The notes: generated from the sequence alone by a model not told the origin. Shown: positions 24,616-35,440, numbered from the stretch's first letter. The stretch is DNA of 64,000 bases from Ashinkailepas kermadecensis (GCA_034440615.1 JAOTOM010004953.1:62001-126000), one strand, 5' to 3'. Made by a program: numbers and translations.

Positions 24616-25119
24616 TATTGGGACAACATCGGACAGGCAGCACCGATAAAACAAGCCCAGACCTCTGGAAAAACTCAAGAGGGCATCAGGTACGGGGTAC
24701 ACCCTTAGACAGACAGCACCTCGAAGATCTGCTCAAGAGCTTGATATAATTCCGGAAAGGCAGCAACCGACAATCTTCCTAACTGAGAGCACAATGATGA
24801 GGACCTGGCGACATCGTCAATATGCCGATATTTGATTATACGTGCCGCCCATCCATTGCAGTCTCACTGAATAGTTTGGGGCAAGTTCTGATTTTCACAC
24901 GTCATGTCCCGCAGTAGAAAAGTCATTTGTGTTCCCAAGAGCCCGGTATGATATACTGTTGAATAAATTGAGCACTTCGCTAGGTTATTTCAGAATCTAC
25001 TATGATGTAGATATTCACAAATGCCTAATGTCTCGATAGCCAGACCGACTTAGGAAGCAAACAGCTTTCAACATGCCCAGTTCTTCAGCCTGTGGAAAGG
25101 TCGACATATGTATGCGCGC
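24616..25119. other. No gene recognised
   Basis: 24620-24780 has weak repetition of 'gacaggcagcaccg'. The rest is unique and lies just upstream of the older RT relic; it may belong to that element without recognisable motifs. Confidence 0.4.
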
Positions 25120-25120
25120 G

Positions 25121-25512
25121 CTGCGAATGTGCTTTGACGCAATTGGCGGTGTCATTTCGCACGTCATAATGTCTTCTCTGTTCAATGACGAGGTGCCTCA
25201 ATCATAGAAACACTCGATAGTGCATCCAATATTTAGATGTGCCAACCACTCGGATTCATCGAATTTTCGGCATATTTCCATCGTTCCGGTCATTGCCAAA
25301 ATGTTCAACGTGCTGTCCGCAAGCAATTTTACTCATGCATGTCTAGGAGCCAGAGTCACCTGCCCGGCATGGTTTTTGTCCCCGACATTCAGCAGATACT
25401 GTACTCACCGCAGTGTCTGACAGGATGCTCTCTGCAGTCGAACGTGCTGGATCGCTTTTGTCTTTTGGATTTAGACAAGTGCTTTGATGTCTCATGGCTT
25501 AGGTTTCTGTAG
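25121..25512 (+). pseudogene. Older non-LTR reverse transcriptase, 5' half (interrupted by a CR1 insertion)
   Basis: The frame from 25127 reads CFDAIGGVISHVIMSSLFND, then EVPQS and an in-frame TAG (25205-25207) where a Trp codon is usual in this family. It goes on KHSIVHPIFR, DSSNFRHISIVPVIAKMFN. This is the non-LTR RT region 'IxxSLxxGxxPxxWKxAxVxPIFKxGDxxxxxNYRPISxLPVxxKxxE'. After a shift near 25420 the frame gives CLLDLDKCFDVSW, matching motif A 'LDLSKAFDxVxH'. The match stops at about 25512 and resumes at 29.7 kb with the segment expected after motif A. CpG is frequent, unlike the CR1 beside it. Confidence 0.72.
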
Positions 25513-25724
25513 TGTAGAGCAATAAGTCGGTGTCCTTTTGGTGTTTAAGTTTAAGATAGAGCTTAGGACTAAAATAGTGAGCTTAAATTACCACAAGGTA
25601 TATTTTCAATATACTGGTGTACTTGCAAAGGTATCTAGGCTTTTTGTTATTTTAGTTTGGTTTAGTTGGAGTTTGTAGCTGGTGAGTTGGGATAACTTTA
25701 TTTAAATTTAATTTAAAAAAAAAA

Positions 25725-26583
25725 ATGCAAGGCAACTGTGGGAAGTGTAAGTGTATTGTAGTAAGTCGTAAGAAAGTAGATATGTTAGCAAGGGAGGTGG
25801 AGCGTCTGAAGTGTTTGGTGGCAGGGCCCACCATAGAAAATGTCAGCCAGGCAAGCCAGGTGCAGGAGTCTAGGAGTGATAGGGGTGGAGATAGTATAGA
25901 CCATGACAGTAGAGAGTGGAAAGTAGCTAGACGCCAGAGTACGAGACTAGCTTTAAGGAAAATTGACAAAGGCATTGAAACTAATAATAGATTTGAGGGA
26001 CTGCAAGAGAGAGATAGAAATGCTGCTAAGGAGGAAAGGAGGAACGACCAGGCAGCTGATGGTAGAGAGGGGGAAATTTTAGTTATAGGGGACTCAAGAG
26101 TGAGGTACATGGACCGTACTTTTTGTAGCGGGAACCCCAACAAACGGACTCGTGTTTGCTACCCAGGGGCCCAGGTAAAGGATGTTGGTGATAGGATAGA
26201 AGGAGTGATGAAGGGTAGGAGAGAGCACAACAGTAATTGTGCAGGTTGGTGTAAATGATGTAGGAAAAGCAAAAACAGAGGAAACAATGCAAGCGTATAG
26301 GGCTTTGATAGGTAGGTTAGCTGTGAGTAGGAAACGAGGAATGGTAACATCCATCCTCCCTATGGTTAACGCAAGCATAGAGTGGTACTCGAGGGCCATT
26401 GGGCTGAATACCAGGGTGGCCAAGATTTGTAAGGAACTTGGGGTGGGGTTCTTGGATTTGTGGGGGGATTTCTGGGGGAGGACTGAACTGTTTGCATTAG
26501 ATGGGTTACATTTGAGCAAGAGAGGAGTTGAATTGCTCAGCAATAGGTATGAGGAGGCTCTCATTAGGAAACAGGGAAACTAG
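25725..26583 (+). pseudogene. CR1 ORF1: Cys motif and SGNH/GDSL hydrolase, one frameshift
   Basis: It starts at an ATG right after a run of A. Residues 5-10 are C-x-x-C-x-C, followed by a heptad-like stretch at about 18-33. The SGNH (esterase-like) domain follows: block I ILVIGDSR with the nucleophile Ser at about residue 124, and GAQVKDV as block II. A frameshift of one base near 26215-26240 then switches frame. Block III GVND and block V DGLHLSKRG (Asp/His) lie in the second frame, which ends at 26583. All four catalytic blocks are therefore still legible, and only the frameshift separates them. In CR1/L2 elements this domain is thought to act with ORF1 RNA binding; its exact role is not settled. 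Confidence 0.82.
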
Positions 26584-26753
26584 GCAGGTCATGGGGGGAT
26601 GTAGCTGATAGAGAGAGAGTTCTTGCAAACACCTCACAGTCAGCAAATAGGGGTAGCAGTAGATCAAGGGGGCAGAGTGGTAGCTCATCCAGAGATGATA
26701 GAGCTACTCAACATGAAAAAGCCAAAGAGGGTTATGGAACTTTTGTTAGGTGT

Positions 26754-29573
26754 ATGATGCTTAATGCTCAGAGCATTCGATCCAAATTTGATGAGTTCAA
26801 GTGTTATGTTGCTGAGGAGAAACCAGATTTTGTTTGCATTACTGAGGCATGGGTCAGTGAGGGATATTTTGGGGATAACTTGCAGGACTATGAGATCCAA
26901 GGATACAATATGTTTTCATGCAATAGGGGTCCAGCAGTGAAAGGGGGTGGTGTAATGCTCTATGTGAATAGCTTATACAGTTCTCAGAAAGTAGCAGATG
27001 GGGTTAAAAATGTGTCTGTGGAGTCCATTTGGCTTGATGTTGCTGTGGGAAGAGGCAATAGCAATAAACTGAGGATTGGAGCTTTGTATCGATCAGGAAC
27101 CTTGCCACATTCTCAGCAACTGGAACTCGATAAGGTGATTTGTGAGGAAATCAGTAGAAACTTTCAGAGGAAATGCCTTATTCTTGGTGACTTTAATCTA
27201 AAAGGATATGAACATGTTGGTGTTGGCTCCCCATTATGTAAACTGTTTAGGAAATGCCTTGAAGAGGACTTGTTCTTACACCAGTTTGTAATGGAACCAA
27301 CCAGGCAGGGCTCATTCTTGGACCTTGTCTTCTCAGATTTAAGTGATTTAGTTCAAGACTTGACTGTAGGAGAAACTCTGGGAAGAAGTGACCATAACAT
27401 AGTGAGATTTAAGGTACAAATAGCAGGGACAATCAAGGATAACTTGGCAAAGATTCCAAATTTTAACAGGGCAGACTTTGACTCCATGAGAGAGGCTTTA
27501 AGTGCCATACAATGGGAAGAATAATTTTTTATTTAAATGCCTGTGAAATGTGGGAAAAGTTCAAATCTTACTTGAGGGAAATTCAGATAAGACATGTCCC
27601 CCAAAAGCAAAGGCGCAAAAGAAGTGTAGGAAAGCCAGCATGGCTTACACCAGATTTGAGGAGATCAATTAAGGCTAAGAAAGATGCATTTAGAGTATTT
27701 AAGGAAGCTTGAAATGTCGTAAATCTAAGGTCGTATCAAAAAGCTAGAGATGCTGTGAAGCAGAAAACCAGAGCAGCAAGGCGGGCAAAAGAATTGGATT
27801 TGGCTAGGAACTGTAATGGGGACAGTAAAAAGTTCTTTAGTTTCTACAAGCTAAGTAAAGTTTCAAGCACAATTGGTCCACTGGAAGTAAATGGCACTAT
27901 ATTGAGTGAGGATGGCGAGATGGTTGAGGAGCTGAGCAAGCAGTTTAAATCAGTGTTTACAGTGGAGGATGTGACAAATTTGCCAACCGTGAACCACAGT
28001 TCAGTGACAGGTGATCAGATACACAATGTTGATTTCATTGATAGTGATGTTGTTTTCAATTATATCAGAAAAATAAAGCCAAACAAGGCAGCAGGACCTG
28101 ATGGAATTTATGCTAGGGTATTGCGGGAAGCTGGAAAGGAACTGGCAATTCCACGTAGTATAATATTTTGTAGATCAGTTTCACAAAATGAAATTCCAAC
28201 AGATTGGAAAAGGGCAAATGTAGTTCCTATTTTCAAGAAAGGAGAAAGAGGGAAAGTTGAAAATTATAGGCCAGTAAGTCTCACATCCCTAGTCTGCAAG
28301 GTACTCGAATCAATTATCAAAGATAGAATAGTTAGTTTTCTGGAAGGGAAACAGATTGATTCAAGATACTCAACATGGGTTTAGAAAAGGGAGATCGTGT
28401 CTCACAAATCTCTTGGACTTTTTAAATTTTGCTACAGAACAATTTGATCAGGGGAAATCAGGTTGATGTAGCATATCTTGACTTTAGTAAGGCCTTTGAC
28501 AAGGTACCCCATAAACGGTTAATGATGCAGCTTCAGGTCCATGGCATTGCAGGTAGCATCCTAAAATGCATTGAGTTGTGGCTTTCAGATAGACAGCAGA
28601 GAGTGATGCTTAATGGTACAAAGTCATCATGGCAAAATGCTCTTAATGGAGTCCCTCAGGGGTCGGTACTGGGGCCACTGTTGTTCATTATATTTCTGAA
28701 TAGCATTGAATGTGGCCTGAGCAGTAAGGTTTTGAAATTTGCGGATTATTTGAAGATCTTTAGGGCAATAACAGGGCACAATGAGCAGGTTTTGCTGCAG
28801 AACGACTTAGACGAGCTTGTGAAGTGGTCCGAAAAATGGCAAATGAAGTTTAATTTTGATAAGTGCAAAGTCATGCATGTGGGTAGGCAGCATATGAAGG
28901 CGCCATACTTGATGGATGGCCAAGTACTATCTGTGACTCAGCAGGAGAAGGACTTAGGTGTTATTTTGAACACAAAATTGGGGGCATCAGAACAGACCAA
29001 AGAAGCCAGGAAGAAGGCACTAAGAATGCTTGGGGCGATACAGAGGAATGTGTCATACAAAAGTTAGGAGGTCATCAGGAAGCTTTGCTGTGCATATGTC
29101 AGGCCACATTTGGAATACTGTGTCCAAGCTTGGTCCCCTAGTTATGAGAAAGATTGTTGGCTTTTAGAGAGAGTACAAAAGAGGGCAACAAAAATGGTTA
29201 ATGGTATAGGCAACCTGGCATATGAGGAAAGATTGAAGGTAAATTGAATATGTTTTCACTTAGATATAGAAGGCTGAGAGGAGATCTCGTGGAGGTTTTT
29301 AAATTTGTTCATGGTCAGGAGCAGGGATATCTAAGGGAAATGTTTGAATTTAACAGAAATGATGCAATTAGAGGTCATCAATTCAAAATTAAAGTTAATC
29401 ACAGCAGGACAAGGTTAAGACAGTCTTTCTTCACCAACAGGGTAGTAGAACACTGGAACCAGCTTCCAGGAACAATTGTCAGTAGCAACACACTGAACAT
29501 CTTTAAAAACGGCATAAACAATCATTATAAGAATAGGGGCTTGTTTTTCTGTATTCCAGGGTGGGTTGATTGA
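26754..29573 (+). pseudogene. CR1 ORF2: APE endonuclease and reverse transcriptase, multiply disabled
   Basis: The ATG at 26754 is the first in frame, but the frame is open upstream and the true start may be earlier. The APE domain spans about residues 1-225: LNAQSIRSK, ITEAW (Glu31), LGDFN (145-148), SDHN (212-215). RT follows with NKAAGPDG, VPIFKKGERGKVENYRPVSL, motif A YLDFSKAFDKVPH, motif B GVPQGSVLGPLLF and motif C FADY at 28738-28749. The last should be FADD; GAT to TAT at 28747 removes a metal-binding Asp. Other lesions: a frameshift in the A/T run at about 27522-27533, a TGA for Trp at 27710-27712, frameshifts near 28347 and in the GGGG run at about 28451, a TAG at 29065-29067 and a frameshift near 29240. 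The C-terminal segment MFSLRYRRLRGDLVEVFKFV is intact. It cannot be active. Confidence 0.9.
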
Positions 29574-29674
29574 CAGATTTGGTGGGCAACTGGTTCAGTG
29601 TACCAAGTGCATCCAAGAAGGGCCGTTGTGGCTCATAGTTGCACTGATCTTTTATGTCTTTATGTCTTTATGTC
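29574..29674 (+). repeat. CR1 3' UTR and terminal (TTTATGTC)3 repeat
   Basis: About 77 bp of 3' UTR is followed by three exact 8-bp copies at 29651-29674 and a degraded partial copy. This fixes orientation and the 3' end of the insertion. Confidence 0.85.
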
Positions 29675-29699
29675 TTATGATGTAATCTTTCATAACAAA

Positions 29700-31130
29700 A
29701 GTAGGCATCAAGCAATTAAGCAAGCATTTACTTTTTGTTTTCGGCGCACTTACAAATCACACTCAGAGTGTTAGTATTATCGACCGAAATCAGTGTCATC
29801 CAGAGTGTCAGAAATTCGGATTGCTTTTGCAACATAAAAAAATATTGGGAAAGCTGCCTGACTTTGTAGGAATCTTCCAAGGTTTGGCTGTGGAGCCATT
29901 GTTGTACTGGGTGTTCGCTAGTGAAATCAGCTTGTTTGCTGAAGGTGCCTCCGTAATTCAGTACGCAGACGACACACGAATTTCAGTAAGCAGGAAAAAA
30001 GGTTGTAAATTCAAAACGTCGTCTAGCATGTGGAAGCCAGCCTTTCTTCACCCGGCACCTGGTTTCGACATAACGGCCTTAAAAGTCAACGCAGCAAAAA
30101 CTCAACTCATGCTGTTAAGCGGCTCTCAAAATTTACGTGACGCGTCCAGAGTCACTGTTAACTTCATGGAGCACCGGCTGGCAACCAGTTCTCAAGTGAA
30201 TAATAATATCGGCGTCGTGTTTGATCGTTCCTTCTCCTGGAATACCCACGTATCCGCAGCCATGCATCGCTGTCTCGGAATTTTGGCCGAAAAAGTGATG
30301 TCTGACAGGTGTTTTTTTTATAACTATTCATCAAGAGACGTATTCGGACTTAGCACATTCGATCGGTGTGCTGATCTGCGAGACAAACTCGACTGGCTGG
30401 ACGCATGAACCTGGACAGATACCACATGATGTGCCTTGTGCACCAGATGCTGTGCGATACGGCGACACGCTGTTTCGCTGGGGAACGGCGGCCCGCAGCA
30501 GAGACGCGGCAGTACGGCGAGCCACGCTGGGGAACAGCGGCCCGCAGCAGAGACGCGGCAGGACGGCGAGCCACGCTATCTCGCTGGGGAACGGCGGTCC
30601 GCAGCAGAGACGCGGCAGTACGGCGAGCCACGCTGTGGAACAGCGGCCCGCAGCAGAGACGCGGCAGTATGGCGAGCCACGCTATCTTTCTGGGGAACGG
30701 CGGCACGGAGCAGAGACGCGGCAGGACGGCGAGCCACGCTATCTCGCTGGGGAACGGCGGTCCGCAGCAGAGACGCGGCAGTACGGCGAGCCACGCTATC
30801 TCTCTGGGGAACGGCGGCCCGCAGCAGAGACGCGGCAGTATGGCGAGCCACGCTATCTCGCTGGGGAACGGCGGCCCGCAGCAGAGACGCGGCAGTACGG
30901 CGAGCCACGTTGTCCCTCTGAGGACCTGCGGCCTGAGCAGAGACGCGGCAACACGACTCGCGAGATGAGCGAGCTGCATCGTGCGTGTTCCACGATCCCA
31001 AACCGAAATGGGCAAACGGCGGCTTAGTTGCAGAGGTCTAATCCAATACAATGAGCTACCGCCAGCGTTAGTCGGGCTACCGGTTTGCTCCTTCGGGTGG
31101 ACGCTCAAGCGTGACCTGCACAGCGGCGCC
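29700..31130 (+). pseudogene. Older non-LTR reverse transcriptase, 3' half
   Basis: The frame is open from about 29737 to 30408. GALTNHTQSVSI resembles 'YLTNRTQSV'. It is followed by FQGLAVEPLLYWVFASEISLF, matching degraded motif B 'GVPQGSxLGPLLFxxFxNDIxLF'. YADDT at 29962-29973 is an intact motif C. LKVNAAKTQLMLLSGSQNLR and IGVVFDRSFSWNTHVSAAMH then give the usual post-catalytic segments. After the stop at 30406 a shifted frame continues (MNLDRYHMMCLVHQML). A 57-bp minisatellite then interrupts, and CRGLIQYNELPPALVGLPV at about 31032-31090 is the C-terminal end of the same ORF. It continues the 25.1 kb fragment across the CR1. It keeps YADD but is split, frameshifted and inactive. Confidence 0.75.
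30478..30957 (+). repeat. Minisatellite, 57-bp unit, about nine copies, inside the older RT
   Basis: The unit contains CTGGGGAACGGCGGCCCGCA, GCAGAGACGCGGCAGTACGG and CGAGCCACGCTATCTCG. Shorter units lack TATCTCG or neighbouring bases. Both edges are RT-derived sequence. Frames of 140-250 codons on both strands are repeat artefacts. Confidence 0.95.
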
Positions 31131-31290
31131 GTGACTTGAGGTGGAGCATTACGTCACCTGCACAGGTGCGCCGTGGCCTGAGGTGGATCATGATGTCACC
31201 TGCACAGTGGTGACGTGGCCTGAGGTGGAGCATTACGTCCACTGGTCCACGGAACCACGGCACGTGACCTGAGGTGGAGCGTTGTCGTGC
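31112..31290 (+). repeat. Degenerate tandem repeat, about 50-bp unit, three to four copies
   Basis: Units contain GTCACCTGCACAG, GCCGTGGCCTGAGGTGGA and CATTACGTC variants. The repeat begins where the RT C-terminus ends. Confidence 0.85.
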
Positions 31291-32677
31291 CACTGCCTGA
31301 ATGTACATGGTTCCTGTGTTTTGTTGACCACTGCTCGTGATACGCGTTTTTATGGGGTTCTGTAATAGCTACAAGCGCATCGTGGATGGTGCGAATAAAC
31401 GTCAAATTTAATATATTCGAATCTAATGTAATCCAATATAATCTAATGAACTTAGCAGCCTTGCGCACTTGTTACCACAAGAAGTCCGAATAACCACACT
31501 GTAGGTACATAGTAGTTAGTGGTACAGTGGTCTGCGTTTTGAAAGGCATAGATAAAAGCTATAGTTGAAGGGTGGAGGTGAGAGTAGAGTAAAGTTCTCC
31601 CGGAGGTGGTCACGGGTAAAGGCAGACGTCTGAGGTTAAAAAAATATCCCTCCCCAGCTTCAGAATCCGCCTAGATGTAATGCATTTTATGAACAAGGAA
31701 CTCAACGCAATCCGCTTAAGAAATAACACTTCAAAAACATTACCAGAATGTGACAAGAATGGAGGAAAAAGAGGCTTCAGTTTTCCTTAAACGTGGCACT
31801 TCTTTTGAAGGAGCTATGTATGAGTGAAGGCCATTTCGAGCAGGCTTATGCCCCCGTGTATACACAGAAGAAAAACCATATGTGTGATTTGTGTGATTCG
31901 GCTTGTTCCAACTAGACCCGGCCGTCACGATTTTCAAACTCTGCTTTTTGGCAGAGTGTTTCGAGACATATACACTTGACTCATAATGCGACTCTTGTCT
32001 CTTGTCGTTTCGTCGTTTTACCAATTTTCGTTCCAATATTTCCCCTTAAGCACCCTTAGGCACCCTTAGGCTTTGCTCAAGGGTGTTGTGGTGGTGCTAG
32101 ACACGCTACATGGCGCGCCGTGCCACGCCCATGGGTGACCCAAAATTGTCTCCACGAGCTGCCACGAAGGGGCAGCTGCGGTAGGTCCACAGTCTCTCCA
32201 CAGACAACGGTGTGATTCACCAGTATGCGCATTTAGCATGGGAGTCGGAAGGTCATCCAGTGTGACATAAGAAAGGCAACGCCAATGTTAAGGGAAGGGA
32301 CAAGTGGTGGCATCAGGCAACTATGATAGGAACATGAGACAAAGCGGACTCGTGGTGGATTGGCCCACACGCACCGATCATGACTGCGCCCCTGAAGACG
32401 AATAGCCAGCCGCTTGCACTCGGTCGTCTAGTGCCCGTAACGTCGCATTACACTAGTGCTGTTTCCAAATGTTCATCAAGCGAGGTAGTTCAGCATGCAC
32501 TCACCTACACACACATGCATAAATAACCCACACGCGATGTGCAGCCAGTCGACCGTGACGTACCGAGAACCATCGCTCTTGGTCTCAATGTAGCCGGCAC
32601 GGAATCAGCATGCCGAGCACAGGGCGTACCCCGGCCGTGCCCAAGGACGGCTCCCACGGACGGTCACGTTCAGCTCC
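31291..32677. other. No gene recognised
   Basis: Mixed sequence with weak frames only. Near 32050 a short direct repeat 'gcacccttag' is present. Confidence 0.5.
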
Positions 32678-32803
32678 GCCACCGCCGGCGAGTGATTTCC
32701 AGGTGACTGGGACGGAGCTGCCGTCCACGCGTTCGGGGTCGCCACCGCCGGCGAGTGATTCCCAGGTGACTGGGACGGAGCTGCCGTCCACGCGTCCGGC
32801 ACT
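32678..32803. repeat. Two-copy 63-bp direct repeat
   Basis: GCCACCGCCGGCGAGTGATT starts at 32678 and again at 32741. Both copies continue CCAGGTGACTGGGACGGAGC and TGCCGTCCACGCGT almost without change. The 63-bp step keeps the minus-strand frame open. Confidence 0.95.
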
Positions 32804-32918
32804 CCGACAGGCTCAACGCAGACGTACGCAGTTGAGTGAGTTGAGCCGAGAGGAACGGTCGGAGGGCGGTTCTGAAAGTCGTAGGGTCGGAAAGTGGTCC
32901 CAGAGTTAGGAGGAGCGG
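32804..32918. other. Spacer between the 63-bp duplication and the 21-bp array
   Basis: Unique-looking. The minus-strand frame of the array stays open through it. Confidence 0.5.
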
Positions 32919-34458
32919 ACCGAAGAGTCGAAGGAGCGCACCTGACAGTCGAAGAAGCGCACCTGATAATCGAAGGAGTGCACCTGACAGGCGGAAGACC
33001 GCACCTGCCAGTGGAAGAAGTGCACCTGGCAGTCGGAGGAGCGCACCTGGCAGTCGGAGGAGCACACCTGGCAGTCGGAGGACCGCACCTGGCGGCCGGA
33101 GGACCGCACCTGGCAGTCGGAGGAGCGCACCTGGCAGTCGGAGGACCACACCTGGCAGTCGGAGGACCGCACCTGGCAGTCGGAGGAGCGCACCTGGCAG
33201 TCGGAGGAGCGCACCTGGCAGTCGGAGGACCACACCTGGCGGCCGGAGGACCGCACCTGGCAGTCGGAGGAGCGCACCTGGCAGTCAGAGGACCGCACCT
33301 GGCAGTCGGAGGACCACACCAGCCAGTCGGAGGACCACACCTGGCAGTCGGAGGAGCGCACCTGGCAGTCGGAGGAGCACACCTGGCAGTCGGAGGACCG
33401 CACCTGGCGGCCGGAGGACCGCACCTGGCAGTCGGAGGAGCGCACCTGGCAGTCGGAGGAGCGCACCTGGCAGTCGGAGGAGCGCACCTGGCAGTCGGAG
33501 GAGCGCACCTGGCAGTCGGAGGACCACACCTGGCAGTCGGAGGAGCGCACCTGGCAGTCGGAGGACCACACCTGGCGGCCGGAGGACCGCACCTGGCAGT
33601 CGGAGGAGCGCACCTGGCAGTCAGAGGACCGCACCTGGCAGTCGGAGGACCACACCAGCCAGTCGGAGGACCACACCTGGCAGTCGGAGGAGCGCACCTG
33701 GCAGTCGGAGGAGCACACCTGGCGGCCGGAGGACCGCACCTGGCAGTCGGAGGAGCGCACCTGGCAGTCGGAGGACCACACCTGGCGGCCGGAGGACCAC
33801 ACCTGGCAGTCGGAGGAGCGCACCTGGCAGTCGGAGGACCACACCTGGCGGCCGGAGGACCACACCTGGCAGTCGGAGGACCACACCTGGCGGCCGGAGG
33901 ACCGCACCTGGCGGCCGGAGGACCGCACCTGGCGGCCGGAGGAGCGCACCTGGCAGTCGGAGGACCACACCAGCCAGTCGGAGGACCACACCTGGCGGCC
34001 GGAGGACCACACCTGGCAGTCGGAGGATCACACCTGGCGGCCGGAGGACCGCACCTGGCAGTCGGAGGACCACACCAGCCAGTCGGAGGACCACACCTGG
34101 CGGCCGGAGGACCGCACCTGGCAGTCGGAGGACCACACCTGGCAGTCGGAGGACCACACCTGGCGGCCGGAGGACCGCACCTGGCAGTCGGAGGAGCGCA
34201 CCTGGCAGTCGGAGGACCACACCAGCCAGTCGGAGGACCACACCTGGCGGCCGGAGGACCGCACCTGGCAGTCGGAGGACCACACCTGGCGGCCGGAGGA
34301 CCGCACCTGGCAGTCGGAGGACCACACCAGCCAGTCGGAGGACCACACCTGGCGGCCGGAGGACCGCACCTGGCAGTCGGAGGACCACACCTGGCGGCCG
34401 GAGGACCGCACCTGGCAGTCGGAGGACCGCACCTGGCAGTCGGAGGAGCGCACCTGAC
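32919..34458. repeat. Minisatellite, 21-bp unit, about 73 copies
   Basis: The unit is CACCTGGCAGTCGGAGGAGC-G with variants GGACCG, GGACCA, GGCGGCCGG and CACCAGCCAGTCGG. Phase is kept: the CACCAGCC variant occurs at 33317, 33653, 33968, 34073, 34220 and 34325, all spaced by multiples of 21. A block near 33285-33385 recurs 336 bp (16 units) later. Edge units are diverged. The frame-neutral period opens heptapeptide frames on both strands: plus strand GGAHLAV, minus strand CGPPTAR. The longest, minus strand 34530 to 32605 (641 codons), also spans the 63-bp duplication. I call it a repeat, not a gene. Confidence 0.95.
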
Positions 34459-35337
34459 AGTGGTGTTGTGTAACAGTGAGAGGGGGGCGTCAGGACGTGC
34501 ACCACCGCGAGAAGTATCGCTCTGGAGCACAGCCGCTCCCCTGGCGGGCTATTTGCATCGTCTGCACTCCCAGCCGACATCATAATACGCTGAATATGTA
34601 GGCCCGCCACCCACAACTCTAGTGGGCAGCCTTCACCGCTCAGAAAGTAATGCCAGTGGTGGTGACTTTGAACAAACTTCATCCTGTCGAAAGTGTGCGC
34701 ATTGTTTGCGCATACCGCTGTATTATGCACACCATCCGTACGAGTATAATTGGGCTAAAACCCTTGGTACGTGACGAAATATTTACAGTTCTTTCATAAT
34801 CACTGCCAGCAGAGATACCATGTTTCGGATGAAATGGATGACTTGGAGTATGCAAGGACATTTTGCAGCCTTAAGTACTATTTATGATTGCAAACATGAG
34901 ATTGATGCTTTTCGATATACTTTCGGGGATATTCTTTGCATTTTGTCACACTTTTGCAAAAATGTGTACCGTGAATAGGTCATTCCAAGGGTGATTATCC
35001 GAGAGCTAAATACAGCAATGCTCACTGACCCTAAATCGTAGCTGTGCCACAAGTTGGCGACAGGGTAAGGTGATGGCGAAATGCACCTTCTTGTCAGAAG
35101 CGTTGGTGGTGTTTGAGGCATTCGCAGAACGACAGATACAACTGTGCGTATGGAGAGTAGGAGGATGGGAATAGTGACCACTGGAACTTGACCCAGGAGC
35201 AAACGAGTTTGGAGTAAGATCCATGGTGTAGGATGTCGTGCATGCTGACGGTGTGACAGCTGAGCAGCGGGACAAGGGACCTGGGAAGGTGTCCGCGCCG
35301 GTGCTGGTGCACATAGCACGCGCGCCATGCAACCGCT
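34459..35337. other. No gene recognised
   Basis: Unique-looking sequence. No coding motif in either strand. Confidence 0.5.
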
Positions 35338-35440
35338 GAGGTGGTGTGGTGGCCGGGCACAGCAGCCCGGTGTGGACATGGTGGCCGGGCACAGCAGCCC
35401 GGTGTGGACATGGTGGCCGACACTGGCCGGTCACAGCAGC
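35338..35440 (+). repeat. Short tandem repeat, about 33-bp unit, three copies
   Basis: GGTGGCCGGGCACAGCAGCC and CGGTGTGGACAT are repeated. The third copy is partial. Confidence 0.9.

Larger units (their letters stand above)
25513..29674 (+). mobile_element. CR1-type LINE insertion (inactive, about 4.2 kb)
   Basis: Order of parts: 5' UTR-like sequence to 25724, ORF1 with a Cys motif and SGNH hydrolase (25725-26583), ORF2 with APE endonuclease and RT (26754-29573), a short 3' UTR, and a 3' terminus of three exact TTTATGTC copies (29651-29674). SGNH-hydrolase ORF1 and short tandem 3' ends instead of poly(A) are known of the CR1/L2 group. The element is AT-richer and strongly CpG-poor compared with both flanks. 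The exact 5' limit is uncertain because the flanking RT gives only an approximate edge. No clear target-site duplication was seen. Confidence 0.85.

Noticed and set aside
29749..30408. Functional RT with intact YADD
   Set aside because: The ORF is a fragment. Its 5' half is 4 kb away behind a CR1 insertion and carries a stop and frameshift, and the 3' part is split by a minisatellite.
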